DNA of 64,000 bases from Fidelibacterota bacterium (GTDB lineage Bacteria; Fidelibacterota; Marinisomatia; SCGC-AAA003-L08; TS1B11). The stretch covers positions 2,387,038 to 2,451,037 of the forward strand of contig CP070638.1 of NCBI GenBank assembly GCA_020354025.1, given 5' to 3'. Below, piece after piece: positions 9,901-18,451 of the stretch (the first letter of the stretch is position 1; the number at the start of each line of letters is the position of its first letter). A model generated the notes under the pieces. That model saw only the letters and a program-made list of their open reading frames with translations, did no database searches and was not told the DNA's origin. The translations under genes and the position numbers were made by a program.

Positions 9901-10627
9901 AGGCAAACACCTCTGGGATTTGGCCCTGTCCGATAACCAGGATGTCCGTTCGCAGGTCACCGTTTAAATCGGCTAGCGCAATATCGAACGGCCAGGGTCC
10001 CGAACCCATTTCGCGGATCTGAAGCTCTTTGTAAACCTGTAGGCCTGCCGGTCCCCATTCTGCGATTAATACCATCCGGTCCGGACTACCTATTGCAACC
10101 ACCAAATCGTCATTGCCATCATTATCCAGGTCAGCCACCGCCATCTGCCGAGGACGCAGGTAGGATATTCCTCGCCCCCGATAGTTCCACCGGGAGGTAG
10201 GCTCGATTGAAAACCTGCCGGCATCAGGGCTCCATTCAAACACTTGAAGCCAATAGGGGGCCGACTTATCCTCCAGGATCTGATAACGCAACAGGACCGT
10301 GATTTCAGACAGTTGATCTCCATCCAGGTCGGTCACGCCGGCGTCAACAATCTGGGCTGGTATCCCGGCTCCCAGCCGATGGCGCCATAAAATCACTAGA
10401 GTATCAGCACCAGCATCCTCGTAATACACCACCTCAGATAATGCCAGGGAGTCGATTGGTTGATGTAAAGCCAGCAGCTCGGGCTGGTCATTAGCGTTGT
10501 GATCCCATCCGCCGCCAAGGACATTGATGACCTGATCCCTGGAGATAAGCCGCTTGACCACTACTTCAGCCGACAGAAAGCTGGTGCAGAATAAAGCAGT
10601 AATCAGGATGTGCAGATATGAGCCCAA
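6959..10627 (-). CDS. Large exported protein: FG-GAP repeats, Ig-like repeats, C-terminal membrane anchor
   Basis: The 1222-residue protein has a signal peptide (about 1-20). An FG-GAP/VCBS-type propeller region follows, with five calcium-type DxDGDxxxE/D loops at about 97, 164, 219, 271 and 318. The second half (about 555-1190) is a series of Ig-like domains of the He_PIG/cadherin-like type. Each has a VxDRNxDAxxxY-like strand and a GxxxxxxGxxxWxP motif. One of them is split by a roughly 110-residue charged insert (about 870-980). A single hydrophobic helix ends the protein with almost no tail, so it is anchored in a membrane by its C-terminus and exposed outside the cytoplasm. The only possible start is a TTG without a clear binding site. 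Function unknown; adhesion or envelope scaffolding is plausible. Confidence 0.8.
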   Translation of the reverse strand: MGSYLHILITALFCTSFLSAEVVVKRLISRDQVINVLGGGWDHNANDQPELLALHQPIDSLALSEVVYYEDAGADTLVILWRHRLGAGIPAQIVDAGVTDLDGDQLSEITVLLRYQILEDKSAPYWLQVFEWSPDAGRFSIEPTSRWNYRGRGISYLRPRQMAVADLDNDGNDDLVVAIGSPDRMVLIAEWGPAGLQVYKELQIREMGSGPWPFDIALADLNGDLRTDILVIGQGQIPEVFAYINGLDDFHATSVITTVSGPLLPTTSATSDLNGDGQDEIILPHKDGSLTLVSLTGSALRGVALDTEIPNLLDLAAIDLDGDGTSEIVFLQADGTVTTNDTRFVTPVTREQILSRLPDGITPPLRCQSFTVLPASEKDPPVVVLPVHSDTNPFITLTAMGEPLSRQLPLPPYEAVRPAEPEPFTEQAEVSQVYLPDRSLPSGPRAFPPHRTPDVLLYVGDEFTRAILGDRFEQFAGFRFLRKAPDMVFNYQRQAIVWQPKAEHLGTWYVEYEITYDIGVKPEKMVTDSVLIPEKELVRDQILIYVNDKPRITGQPDNLQLLAGHLFAYRVQVEDRNTDARIDYRLESGPEGMIIEPDGVVSWRTNETHHDDYQVVISASDGFDKDIQTFTLNVNAKLTIISTVPHVAHVQKPYSYQVTVFQPGSKKDQVFSLLQTPDGMSIGPSGLISWTPTPAQIDTQYFQVQVTDGTAEDIQDGWVYVNAQPRLVDAPPLAVTILAGDTLRLSFEGRDSNPHDYLQWNLVSGPVVMTIDSAGDLTWPTTFQDLDAARYVMELTDGIDRTLFRGIVFVNAPISIISMALDSAVIGQTYRYQVETRDDNQSSLLKFRRPTVVTDISNTVAFEVSLQDDKFKRDLPRYLAQFRDLKNIFINKPRKPPAGEVAEAARIDLKQHVKHIFLEGDRLILVIDSPEQGLIELEDVLWELFQGGRGIMPKYTAKRVPFVHYSLREFPDGMTVDDDGLITWIPTFNQAGYHQVRLSASDGFSRDEQSFRIYANYPPVIISQADTMALAEQRYVYRVNVDDRNEDAQLTYQLTKQPGGMKVDSRGVVTWIPSLEQLNWQEFEIEVSDGHTVDRQATTVFVNMPPRIISQPKPVALNNFEYNYRVVAEDLNRDAIRYEATKLPRYSDFDPRTGLFKWRPRSVQKGPNDVAFEITDAHGGVTMHEFQVHVFEDPSRRRFLFTGWPLLLAFAGMIFVLGFALS

Positions 10628-10944
10628 ATTAGTTGAACCAGGACTTAACGTTTCATATTAAGTGAATAAGAGTTTTGGCAGGTAGGCCATGAATTTGTCA
10701 TACCATTACGGTTGGTAATCATTTTCAAAAAATTAGACGGAGTTGTTGGATTATGCAAGGGAAAAGGTTCTCAGGGGTATTTAGGAAGATTCTTTAGTAA
10801 AAATGAATTATTGAGTGCCAGGAAATCGCTTATATTGTAATTTCGGGCGAATATGTAAATACTCTAATAAACTACTTCTTCTGTCAGTAAGAGTCAAAGA
10901 TTTCTGTTTACACTCGGTAATAATGTTTGAAAGTGGAGCTGCAT
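10628..10944. other. Divergent intergenic region (317 bases), AT-rich
   Basis: The region separates the minus-strand 1222-residue protein gene from the plus-strand outer-membrane protein gene and is clearly richer in A and T than its neighbours. A possible plus-strand promoter is TTGAGT at 10811-10816 with TATTGT at 10833-10838 (16-base spacer), which would give a leader of about 100 bases. I see no RNA gene or repeat in it. Confidence 0.4.
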
Positions 10945-11724
10945 ATGCCTAAGCGTTTTCTTGTCATCGGGCTGGTATCGATATTCGTATCCGGCCTCTA
11001 CTCCCAACGTGACATCCCCTTTTCTACCGAAGAGTACTTTGGGGGAGGGATCGGGTATACACCTACTTTCCTGCAACTGAATATCGCAGAAGTATTCCCG
11101 TTTGATCCCCTCGGCAGCTCTGGTACTGATACCGGGCTCCTCGGCTCCCAAGGTTTGAATTTCGATCCTGAAGATATTACTTCATTGGGCAACATTTTAG
11201 TAATCCATGGCGCGGAAGGCTTTGGCAACATATCCGGAAACTGGCGGATAGGAGCCTATGTGGGGCTGGGCTCAAAAAGTATAACCAACGTCGATACTAC
11301 CTCTAACCTCCAGACCGATCTTAAGGTCACTCTTATGACCGGAAACGCCTCGCTTGAATATGTAATCCCCCTCTTCAGTAATCTGGAAATCGCTGCCGGT
11401 TCACTCTTTGGCTTGAGCCGGGCCATCATCCAGTTTGCAAAGAAGATCGACATTCCAAGCTGGGATGATCAATTTATCTTTAACAACATCAACCAGAATA
11501 ATTACTCCGTTTCGTTGTCGGGAACATTTTTCACCTTTCAACCTTATGTCGCAGTTAAGCTACAATTCCTGGATCGCGCTGGTCTGCGGATGAGTGCTGG
11601 TTATAACGTAGGGACTCTCCCGGCAAACCAGTGGACCCTGAATGATTTCGGTGAAATCCAGGCGTCAAGCGTGAGCAATTTTAATGCGCCCGCTGTGCGG
11701 GTTATGCTATACCTTGGCATATAA
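10945..11724 (+). CDS. Putative outer-membrane beta-barrel protein
   Basis: The 259-residue protein has a signal peptide (about 1-20, ending near LYSQ). It then shows alternating amphipathic strands rich in Gly, Ser, Asn and aromatic residues (for example WRIGAYVGLG, NASLEYVIPLF and RLSAG-like segments). It finishes with an AVRVMLYLGI strand, as expected for a small outer-membrane barrel of 8-12 strands. ATG 10945 is preferred to an upstream in-frame TTG because GTGGAG lies six bases before it. It is a single-gene unit about 100 bases before the CtpA-type protease gene on the same strand. I cannot assign a family or ligand. Confidence 0.65.
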   Translation: MPKRFLVIGLVSIFVSGLYSQRDIPFSTEEYFGGGIGYTPTFLQLNIAEVFPFDPLGSSGTDTGLLGSQGLNFDPEDITSLGNILVIHGAEGFGNISGNWRIGAYVGLGSKSITNVDTTSNLQTDLKVTLMTGNASLEYVIPLFSNLEIAAGSLFGLSRAIIQFAKKIDIPSWDDQFIFNNINQNNYSVSLSGTFFTFQPYVAVKLQFLDRAGLRMSAGYNVGTLPANQWTLNDFGEIQASSVSNFNAPAVRVMLYLGI

Positions 11725-11826
11725 TGAGACTCCCTGACGGTAATTGGCGACCTGCATAGCTCTTGCCAGACCAATACGTCTCTCCCTTCGAGTAGGTCTG
11801 CCAACCATTAAATGATAGATTGACTT

Positions 11827-13425
11827 ATGAAGAAAAAGAAACTAGTTCTTATCCTGACCGCTGTTCTCAGCGTGATTATCCTTAACCTGCCGGGAACCAA
11901 CCTCAGGTCACAGTCCGGGGGACGCACCAACGATCTCTATCGAAAACTCAATTCTCTCCAGGAAATTATTGGCCTGGTCAATGAAAACTATGTGGACCCG
12001 GTGGAATGGGAAGACCTTATGGACGGCGCGTTCTATGGGCTGTTGGAGCGCCTGGACCCGCACTCAAACTACATCCCCAGGGAACAGCTTGAGTCTATCA
12101 CCGAGCAGTTCGTAGGCAAATTCCAGGGAATCGGGATCGAGTTTGACGTTATCGACGACTGGATCACCGTTATTGCTCCCGTTGTAGGCAGCCCCTCTGA
12201 GCGGGTCGGGCTACGGCCGGGGGATAAGATTATTGAGATAGACGGAAAATCATCCTACAAATTTACCCAGGAACAGGTGATGAAAACCCTGCGGGGACCT
12301 AAAGGTACGTCGGTTAATCTTAAGGTCCAGCGCCCCGGGCAGGAGAAACCCCTCTCATTCACTATCGTCCGGGACGACATCCCCATCTACAGCGTCCTGG
12401 CTTCTTTTATGATCAACGAAAAAACCGGATATATTCTCATCAACCGCTTCTCCAGTAACACTGCAGATGAAGTGGAGATGGCCCTTCAGGAGCTTGAAGC
12501 CCAGGGTATGACCCAACTGCTTATCGACCTGCGGAATAACAGCGGTGGGTATCTGGAGCAGGCGGTCAAGGTGGTGGATAAGTTCGTAGCGGTTGAGGAC
12601 ACCCTCGTGTTCACCCTGGGCCGGCGATCTAACATGGATCAGGTTCATATGGCACACCGGATCGGTACTCATCCCCAACTCCCGATCATTATTCTTATCA
12701 ACCGGGGGTCGGCCAGTGCCAGTGAGATTGTGGCCGGCGCCCTCCAAGACCTGGACCGGGGTCTTGTCGCCGGAGAGACCAGCTTCGGTAAAGGGCTGGT
12801 ACAGAGACAGTGGCAGTTAGGCGACGGTTCGGCTTTGCGACTCACTGTAGGCCGGTACTACACGCCCAGCGGTCGTCTTATCCAACGACCCTATGTCGGT
12901 GGCAGCGAGAAATACTACCATGATTTATTCACGCGGTCCCTTGATCCCGAAGTCCAGGACTCTATTCTGGCTACCCTGCCCCAGTATCGGACAAGGGCGG
13001 GTCGGGTAGTTTATGGCGGTGGGGGCATCATGCCGGATGAGTCTATTCCATGGGACCTCAAGCTCACCGAACAAACCATCAAACTGATTAATAATCCTGA
13101 GCGGTTGTTTTATCAGTATGCCGAACTGAGAGCCGGAGAGCTAACGGGTCGTTACTCCGATGCAGGCTCGTTTTTGGCTGATTACCATCCCGGATTAAAG
13201 GAACGCCAGCGCCTGGCCGACTGGCTGCGCAAACGGGGAGAGGTGGTTGATGATGAATCCCTTGAAGCTGACTGGGAATACACCAGCACTGTAGTTGCCA
13301 GTGAAATTGCGGGTCTTCTATGGGATCGTGAAGCCTTGTACCGGGTGCGGCTGGCACAGGATAACCAGGTACAGGCGGCCTTGAAGCTGTTCGGCCAGGC
13401 CCGTAAACTCCTGGCCCTGCGATAA
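11827..13425 (+). CDS. S41-family C-terminal processing peptidase (CtpA/Prc type)
   Basis: This periplasmic serine protease (532 residues) is of the carboxyl-terminal processing type and degrades or matures envelope proteins from their C-terminus. It has an N-terminal membrane or signal segment (about 5-22) and the LQEIIGLVNENYVDP start of the family. A PDZ domain follows (about 95-175, with GIGIEF and LRPGDKIIEIDGK). The S41 catalytic domain has the nucleophile in GSASASEIVAGAL and the Lys base in TSFGKGLVQ, a Ser/Lys dyad. The C-terminal 130 residues are an extra helical region seen in many CtpA proteins of this group. The ATG start is followed by a Lys-rich n-region. Convergent with the ClC gene downstream. 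Confidence 0.92.
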   Translation: MKKKKLVLILTAVLSVIILNLPGTNLRSQSGGRTNDLYRKLNSLQEIIGLVNENYVDPVEWEDLMDGAFYGLLERLDPHSNYIPREQLESITEQFVGKFQGIGIEFDVIDDWITVIAPVVGSPSERVGLRPGDKIIEIDGKSSYKFTQEQVMKTLRGPKGTSVNLKVQRPGQEKPLSFTIVRDDIPIYSVLASFMINEKTGYILINRFSSNTADEVEMALQELEAQGMTQLLIDLRNNSGGYLEQAVKVVDKFVAVEDTLVFTLGRRSNMDQVHMAHRIGTHPQLPIIILINRGSASASEIVAGALQDLDRGLVAGETSFGKGLVQRQWQLGDGSALRLTVGRYYTPSGRLIQRPYVGGSEKYYHDLFTRSLDPEVQDSILATLPQYRTRAGRVVYGGGGIMPDESIPWDLKLTEQTIKLINNPERLFYQYAELRAGELTGRYSDAGSFLADYHPGLKERQRLADWLRKRGEVVDDESLEADWEYTSTVVASEIAGLLWDREALYRVRLAQDNQVQAALKLFGQARKLLALR

Positions 13426-13482
13426 GCCACTTTTTATACTAGGAATCCGACCCAGACTACCGGGCGCGCTCGTCAACAGGGG

Positions 13483-14892
13483 CTATTTGTCGCCCTCATC
13501 CTGAATCCTGGCCGGCAGCCGACTGCGGCGGACAATCTTGCGAATGCGGCGGATGGCGGCAGTGCTGCCCCTGACGATCAGGGCGGAAAGCTCGTCAGCC
13601 TTACCCGAATGGAAGTGGACCTTTTCATCGAGCTCTTGGAGCTCCTTGCCGGTCGTGGCTCGCAGCGCCGGAGATTTAATGAATGACAGCACCTGGCTGG
13701 GATATACACTGCGGTGGCCTGTCATCAGAAAGCTGACCACGGAGGCCAGCGCAGCGTAAGGTACTATAGCAGGGCCGAATAGCTCCACCGCCATGATACT
13801 GGCTGAGATAGGCGTATTAGTGGCACCAGCCAGAACAGCCACCATGCCGATAGCAGCAAAAAAGGTGGCGTCCATGTCGAACAGGGTCGCCAGTAGGTGC
13901 CCCCCGGTGGCACCCACATAAAAGACCGGGCTCAGGGTGCCGCCGCTGCCACCGAAGTTGAGAGTGATACTGGTGAAGACCATCTTGGCGAAGGGGGCTA
14001 TAAGGGGGGCCTCTCCTCCGTTGATAACGGCCACGGTTTGTTCCAGCCCCAAGCCTAGGTACTCCCGCCCCAGGATGAGAGCCAGGATCACCAGGGCAGC
14101 ACCACCAATAGCTGCTGTCCAGATAGGGGACTGCTTCACCCGCTGGGCAGCCTTGCGGGATAACTTCATGGCCTCGATCAACAAGAGGGCCAGGAGTCCA
14201 AAGAACACCCCGGCCAAGATAACCTCCACCATCAGAGCGGGCTCCAATGCCACGGCAAAATGCTGGAATTGGTGGGGATAGGCCAATCCCAACCAATGGG
14301 CTGTGCCAAAAGCCACGATACCAGCCACGAAGGATGGAAACAGCACGTCATAGACGATAGCGCCCACAAACAGTGCTTCTACGCCGAAAATGGCCCCGGC
14401 GATGGGTGTGCCGAAGACCACGGCAAATCCGGCACTGAGGCCACATACAACGATTTTCTTGCGGTCATCGGCCCGGAATTTCAGCAGGTCAGCCAGCCTT
14501 GAGGCCAGGCCGGCGCCGATCTGGGCTGAAGGACCTTCCTTGCCGGCGGCACCCCCTACAGCGATAGTCACAATGGTAGCCAATGCCTTAACCGGTACTA
14601 CGGTCAATCGGATGCGTCCAGACCGGCGGTGATAAGCTTCGATGACCTTCTCGGTACCGTGACCCTCGGCGTCGGGCGCAAAACGTCTCACTAGAAAAGC
14701 GCTGAGTGAGAATGCTGCCGGCAACAGCAGGAACGACCAGGGCCACCGCCCCGCCAGGGCTATGGAGCCGTCCAGAGCCTTGAGGAAATACGTCGTGGCC
14801 ACGCCTACCAGTATCCCCACCAGCACGGCGATTAAGAACCATCGGATGATGTGGATGAACAGGACAGAACTCTCCAGTAGGCGGCGGAGCAT
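13483..14892 (-). CDS. ClC-family chloride channel or H+/Cl- antiporter
   Basis: The 469-residue inner-membrane protein has 10-12 hydrophobic helices. The ClC signature GKEGPSAQIGAG is present at about 115-126 and includes the gating glutamate, and a GGSGGTLSPVFYVGA segment corresponds to the third anion-site loop. The first-site motif, usually GSGIP, is degenerate here (GHGTEKV), so anion selectivity may differ. The C-terminal 60 residues are soluble and basic, without a recognisable CBS pair. Proteins of this type exchange chloride (or fluoride or nitrate) for protons. It is a single gene with no partner in its operon. Confidence 0.88.
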   Translation of the reverse strand: MLRRLLESSVLFIHIIRWFLIAVLVGILVGVATTYFLKALDGSIALAGRWPWSFLLLPAAFSLSAFLVRRFAPDAEGHGTEKVIEAYHRRSGRIRLTVVPVKALATIVTIAVGGAAGKEGPSAQIGAGLASRLADLLKFRADDRKKIVVCGLSAGFAVVFGTPIAGAIFGVEALFVGAIVYDVLFPSFVAGIVAFGTAHWLGLAYPHQFQHFAVALEPALMVEVILAGVFFGLLALLLIEAMKLSRKAAQRVKQSPIWTAAIGGAALVILALILGREYLGLGLEQTVAVINGGEAPLIAPFAKMVFTSITLNFGGSGGTLSPVFYVGATGGHLLATLFDMDATFFAAIGMVAVLAGATNTPISASIMAVELFGPAIVPYAALASVVSFLMTGHRSVYPSQVLSFIKSPALRATTGKELQELDEKVHFHSGKADELSALIVRGSTAAIRRIRKIVRRSRLPARIQDEGDK

Positions 14893-14915
14893 GGCAGGAT
14901 GGTCCCGGAGAAATC

Positions 14916-14950
14916 TAGAGGGTGAATTGACCTATCATAGAGGGTGAATT
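14916..14950 (+). repeat. Short direct repeat upstream of the ClC gene
   Basis: TAGAGGGTGAATT occurs twice, at 14916-14928 and 14938-14950 (22-base period). The two copies flank CCTATCATAG. It lies in the ClC promoter region and could be a regulator site, but it is too short to be sure. Confidence 0.4.
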
Positions 14951-15007
14951 TAAGTATCCCCCTATGAAAGAGCTATAAGAAGATGTATATATAGATGGTC
15001 GTGTTTG

Positions 15008-15027
15008 CCGGTCTTGAGAATGACCGG
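15008..15027 (-). terminator. Hairpin just after sdhB (no clear T tract)
   Basis: Arms CCGGTC and GACCGG enclose an 8-base loop, 7 bases past the sdhB stop. The minus-strand sequence after it (CAAACACG) lacks a T run. It may protect the 3' end of the transcript or terminate weakly. Confidence 0.4.
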
Positions 15028-15034
15028 GTTTGAC

Positions 15035-15733
15035 TCACCGGTGTATCACCGTATAGCGCTTCAGGTCGCCGATGGCCTTGGTAATGTCGATCTCCCGGGG
15101 GCAAGCATCGGTGCAGTTGTAGATCGAGTGACAACGCCACAAGCCATTCTTATCGTCAAGTACGCCCAGACGCTCTTCGTTCCCACCGTCACGTGAGTCG
15201 AAAATGAAACGGTGGGCTTTAACAAAGGCCGCGGGGCCTACAAACTCCCGGTTGAACCAGCGGAATGAGGGGCAGCTGGTGGTACAGGAGCCGCACATGA
15301 TACATTTAGTGGTTTCATCAAAGACGGCGCGATCCTTCACAGACTGGTGGTACTCCGCAGCCGGGGCGGGTTCACCGGGAATAAAGTAAGGCTTGACCTT
15401 CTCCAGCCCCGCGAAGAACGCCTCCATGTCCACGATAAGGTCACGAAGTACCTTCATCCCCTTGATGGGCCTGATGTGGATACGCTTGCTCTTCAGGTCC
15501 TGGATAAGGACCTGGCAGGCCAGGCGGTTGAGGCCGTTGATCTCCATGGCGCAGGATCCGCACACGCCGTGGGCGCATGATTTGCGGAAAGCGATTGTGC
15601 CATCATCCTCATCCTTGATAGCCATCATGACATCGAGAACCCGGTCCTTGGGGTCTACTTCTTTTATAAAAGTGTCGAAGCGAGACTCGTCCGTATCCGG
15701 ATCGTAACGGAAAACTTCAACGGTTACCTGCAT
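15035..15733 (-). CDS. sdhB: Succinate dehydrogenase iron-sulfur subunit
   Basis: SdhB (232 residues) carries electrons from the flavin in SdhA to the quinone site of the membrane anchor. All three cluster motifs are visible. The [2Fe-2S] cysteines are in CAHGVCGSC with a later Cys in the NRLAC segment. The [4Fe-4S] cysteines are in CIMCGSCTTSCP. The [3Fe-4S] ligands are in CHSIYNCTDACP. Length is normal. It is the last gene of the sdhCDAB operon; only one base separates it from sdhA. Confidence 0.96.
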   Translation of the reverse strand: MQVTVEVFRYDPDTDESRFDTFIKEVDPKDRVLDVMMAIKDEDDGTIAFRKSCAHGVCGSCAMEINGLNRLACQVLIQDLKSKRIHIRPIKGMKVLRDLIVDMEAFFAGLEKVKPYFIPGEPAPAAEYHQSVKDRAVFDETTKCIMCGSCTTSCPSFRWFNREFVGPAAFVKAHRFIFDSRDGGNEERLGVLDDKNGLWRCHSIYNCTDACPREIDITKAIGDLKRYTVIHR

Positions 15734-15734
15734 T

Positions 15735-17504
15735 TTAATATACCCTCGGCTTCGGTTGGAATTTCGTGATAGTTACTGGCTTATAATCGAACTTCACCTT
15801 GCCATCCTCTACGTAGTGGATGAAAGTATGCTTCAGCCAATTCTCATCATCCCGCTCGGGGAAGTCTTCCCGTGAGTGAGCGCCCCTGCTCTCGTTGCGG
15901 ATGAGAGCGCTCTCGGCGATGGTCCAGGCCGAATCCAGGAGGAAGCCCAGCTCGATCGCCTCCATCAGCTCGGTGTTGAAACAGGCGCGCTTATCAGCTA
16001 CGCTGACCTGCTGGTAGCGCTGGCGCAGCTCCATGATAGCATCCCGGGCCTTGGTAAGGCTTTCCTTGGTGCGGTAAACTCCGCATTCGACCATCATCAC
16101 CTTCTGCATGTTGGTTCGGATGTCTACTACCTGCTCCTTGCCGCCGCCGTTCTGCAAGCGGTCAATTTCGCCCCGGATAAAAGCGTCCGGTTCCCCGGTC
16201 ATGCGGCTGAATTCCGTCTCCTGCAGATAGCGCACCATGTCCTTGCCGCCCCGGCGGCCGAAGACAATGATATCCACTAGGGAATTGGTCCCCAGGCGGT
16301 TGGCGCCATGCACCGATACACAGGCCACCTCGCCGGCGGCGTAGAGACCCGGCACCGGTTTGTTTTTTGCATCCCACAACACCCGGCCTTCGACATCAGT
16401 CGGGATACCGCCCATCGCATAGTGGGTGGTGGGCTGCACCGGGATTGGCTCCTTAATCGGCTCCACGGCCAGGTAGGTTCGGGCGAAATGGGAGATGTCG
16501 GGTAGCTGTGTATTTATAGTATCAGCACCCAGGTGCACCAGGTCCAGGTAGAGATAGTCGGAGCCGGGATCGCCCGTACCGGCAATACCCCGGCCCTCCT
16601 TGATCTCGTTGTACATGGCCCTGGAGACGACATCCCTCGGGGCCAGGTCTTTGATCGTCGGGGCTATGGCAGCCATGAAACCGTCCTTGCCCGTGCCGAT
16701 GTTGTCCAGGTCTTCCCGGTTGCGCAGGATACCACCCTCACCCCGGGCCGCCTCGGACACGAGGATACCGAGCTTCCGCATGCCGGTAGGATGGAACTGG
16801 ACGAACTCCATATCCTCCATCGGGATACCCCGTCGGAAGCAGATGGCCATACCATCCCCAGTATAGGTATGGGCGTTAGAGGTTATCGAGAAAGCGCGAC
16901 CGTGGCCGCCTGTGGCCAGCATAGTGGCCTTGGCCTGGAAAACATTAACCTCACCGGTGGCTAGATCATATGCAATCACCCCCTGGCAGGTCTCACCTTC
17001 AACAATCAGATCCAGGACATAGAACTCATTGAAAAAGCGCACCTGATTCTTGACGCACTGTTCATAGAGGGTGTGGAGAATCATGTGGCCGGTACGGTCG
17101 GCGGCATAGCAAGCCCTTTTGACCGGGGCTTCGCCGAAATTGCTGGTATGGCCACCGAAAGGCCGCTGGGCGATCTTGCCATCGGGTGTCCGGCTGAAGG
17201 GCAGACCGAAATGCTCTAGCTCCAGGACAGTCTCAATGGCATCCTCGCACATGATCTCTATGGCGTCCTGGTCACCAAGGTAATCGGAGCCTTTAACCGT
17301 GTCGAAGAAGTGCCACTCCGGGCTGTCCGGTTCCTCGTTACCCAAGGCCGCACCGACACCGCCCTGAGCTGCTCCGGTATGGCTGCGGACCGGGTAGAGC
17401 TTGGACAACACCGCCACGTTGAAATTATGCTGACTGAGTTCCAGGGCGCACCGCAGGCCAGCACCGCCGGCACCCACAACAATTGCGTCAAACTTGTGTA
17501 CCAT
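15735..17504 (-). CDS. sdhA: Succinate dehydrogenase flavoprotein subunit
   Basis: SdhA (589 residues) oxidises succinate to fumarate in the citric acid cycle. It shows the FAD-binding GAGGAGLR motif and the SHTGAAQGG segment, whose His carries the covalent flavin. It also has the HPTG substrate loop, the GGIPTD motif and HGANRLGTNSL with the catalytic region. The C-terminal helical domain is complete. Its length and sequence are closer to SdhA of aerobic SQR enzymes (types with two anchor subunits) than to the longer Bacteroidota fumarate reductases. Spacing to the anchor gene upstream is 9 bases. Confidence 0.96.
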   Translation of the reverse strand: MVHKFDAIVVGAGGAGLRCALELSQHNFNVAVLSKLYPVRSHTGAAQGGVGAALGNEEPDSPEWHFFDTVKGSDYLGDQDAIEIMCEDAIETVLELEHFGLPFSRTPDGKIAQRPFGGHTSNFGEAPVKRACYAADRTGHMILHTLYEQCVKNQVRFFNEFYVLDLIVEGETCQGVIAYDLATGEVNVFQAKATMLATGGHGRAFSITSNAHTYTGDGMAICFRRGIPMEDMEFVQFHPTGMRKLGILVSEAARGEGGILRNREDLDNIGTGKDGFMAAIAPTIKDLAPRDVVSRAMYNEIKEGRGIAGTGDPGSDYLYLDLVHLGADTINTQLPDISHFARTYLAVEPIKEPIPVQPTTHYAMGGIPTDVEGRVLWDAKNKPVPGLYAAGEVACVSVHGANRLGTNSLVDIIVFGRRGGKDMVRYLQETEFSRMTGEPDAFIRGEIDRLQNGGGKEQVVDIRTNMQKVMMVECGVYRTKESLTKARDAIMELRQRYQQVSVADKRACFNTELMEAIELGFLLDSAWTIAESALIRNESRGAHSREDFPERDDENWLKHTFIHYVEDGKVKFDYKPVTITKFQPKPRVY

Positions 17505-17513
17505 GGTCGCCCC

Positions 17514-17930
17514 CTAATACAACTTGGGAGTGAAACTGATTACCGCTACCACCCCGATCACCCAGATAATAAAGCCGATCAGGTAGGTGACCCAGTTACC
17601 GATGGCCCGCCAGCCGTTGTGAGTGACCCAGTCATCAATAATGGCCTTGATGCCGTAAAATCCGTGGTAGGTCCCCACGGTTATCAGCGTGACATCAAAC
17701 ACCTTCCACATAGGGTTGGCAAACACCTTGGCCAGTGAATAGTACTTCATCAGGTTGGGATCGGCTTTGATCTTCGCTAGGTCAGCGGCGCCGAAGCCTA
17801 AAATGTCATAGCCCCAATTTGCCGGCCCCATTAAATAATGGTACAGGAAAACATGTGTGCCCAGAAGTAAGAAAATTAGTACAGCAGTAACACGCTGGAA
17901 CAACCAGGCTTGAGATCCGCGACTACTCAT
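17514..17930 (-). CDS. sdhD: Succinate dehydrogenase membrane anchor subunit
   Basis: The 138-residue protein has three transmembrane helices (about 12-33, 60-85 and 105-130). His residues in the first helix (THVFLYHYL) and the second (YHGFYG) are placed like heme b or quinone-site ligands of SdhD. I set the start at the ATG complementary to 17928-17930, which overlaps the sdhC stop (ATGA) and has GGAGG upstream; a longer frame beginning at 17954 lies inside sdhC. Assignment as SdhD rather than SdhC rests on gene order. Confidence 0.88.
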   Translation of the reverse strand: MSSRGSQAWLFQRVTAVLIFLLLGTHVFLYHYLMGPANWGYDILGFGAADLAKIKADPNLMKYYSLAKVFANPMWKVFDVTLITVGTYHGFYGIKAIIDDWVTHNGWRAIGNWVTYLIGFIIWVIGVVAVISFTPKLY

Positions 17931-18274
17931 CCTTCCGCCCTCCACATGAACCATCCACCAATGATAAACAACACCACCGCCAGAACGTAGGTGAGATAAA
18001 TGAGCAGCTTGTGCCTTTTCGAGGCCCAGGCGGTGAACTCTGCCAGGATCAGTCGGAAACCATTCAATCCGTGGAAGAGAATAGCCCCCAGAAGCAGGAC
18101 CTCACCAGCCCGGAACAGGGTGGTCTTGTAGGTCTCGATAACGGCGTTGAAGGCTTCCGGCCCCTTGGACATCTTGGCCATGCTCCAGATATGTATGATC
18201 AGGTACGCGACGATGGCTACCCCTGTGATCTTGTGCAGGAGCCACGAGAGCATGCCTTCCTTAATCTTGTACAT
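17927..18274 (-). CDS. sdhC: Succinate dehydrogenase cytochrome b subunit
   Basis: First gene of the sdhCDAB operon, preceded by a strong AGGAGG binding site. The 115-residue protein has three transmembrane helices. It carries the SdhC-type HKITGV segment, with His in the first helix, and an FHGLNGFRLIL motif in the second, the family's heme and quinone-site region. Together with sdhD it anchors the catalytic subunits to the inner membrane and reduces quinone. Confidence 0.9.
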   Translation of the reverse strand: MYKIKEGMLSWLLHKITGVAIVAYLIIHIWSMAKMSKGPEAFNAVIETYKTTLFRAGEVLLLGAILFHGLNGFRLILAEFTAWASKRHKLLIYLTYVLAVVLFIIGGWFMWRAEG

Positions 18275-18451
18275 CTATCCCTCCTATAAAACTTAGTGCG
18301 GGAGAAGCGTCATGTTCACGATTTGATAAAACTGGCATATTCTTAGATATGAGGTACCCATAATTTCGGACAAGTAGGTCGCAATTTCAAGCATACGGTA
18401 TGGGAATAGGTCAAAAAAAGGTCTCCCGGTGCATAATTCCATAGTATCTGA

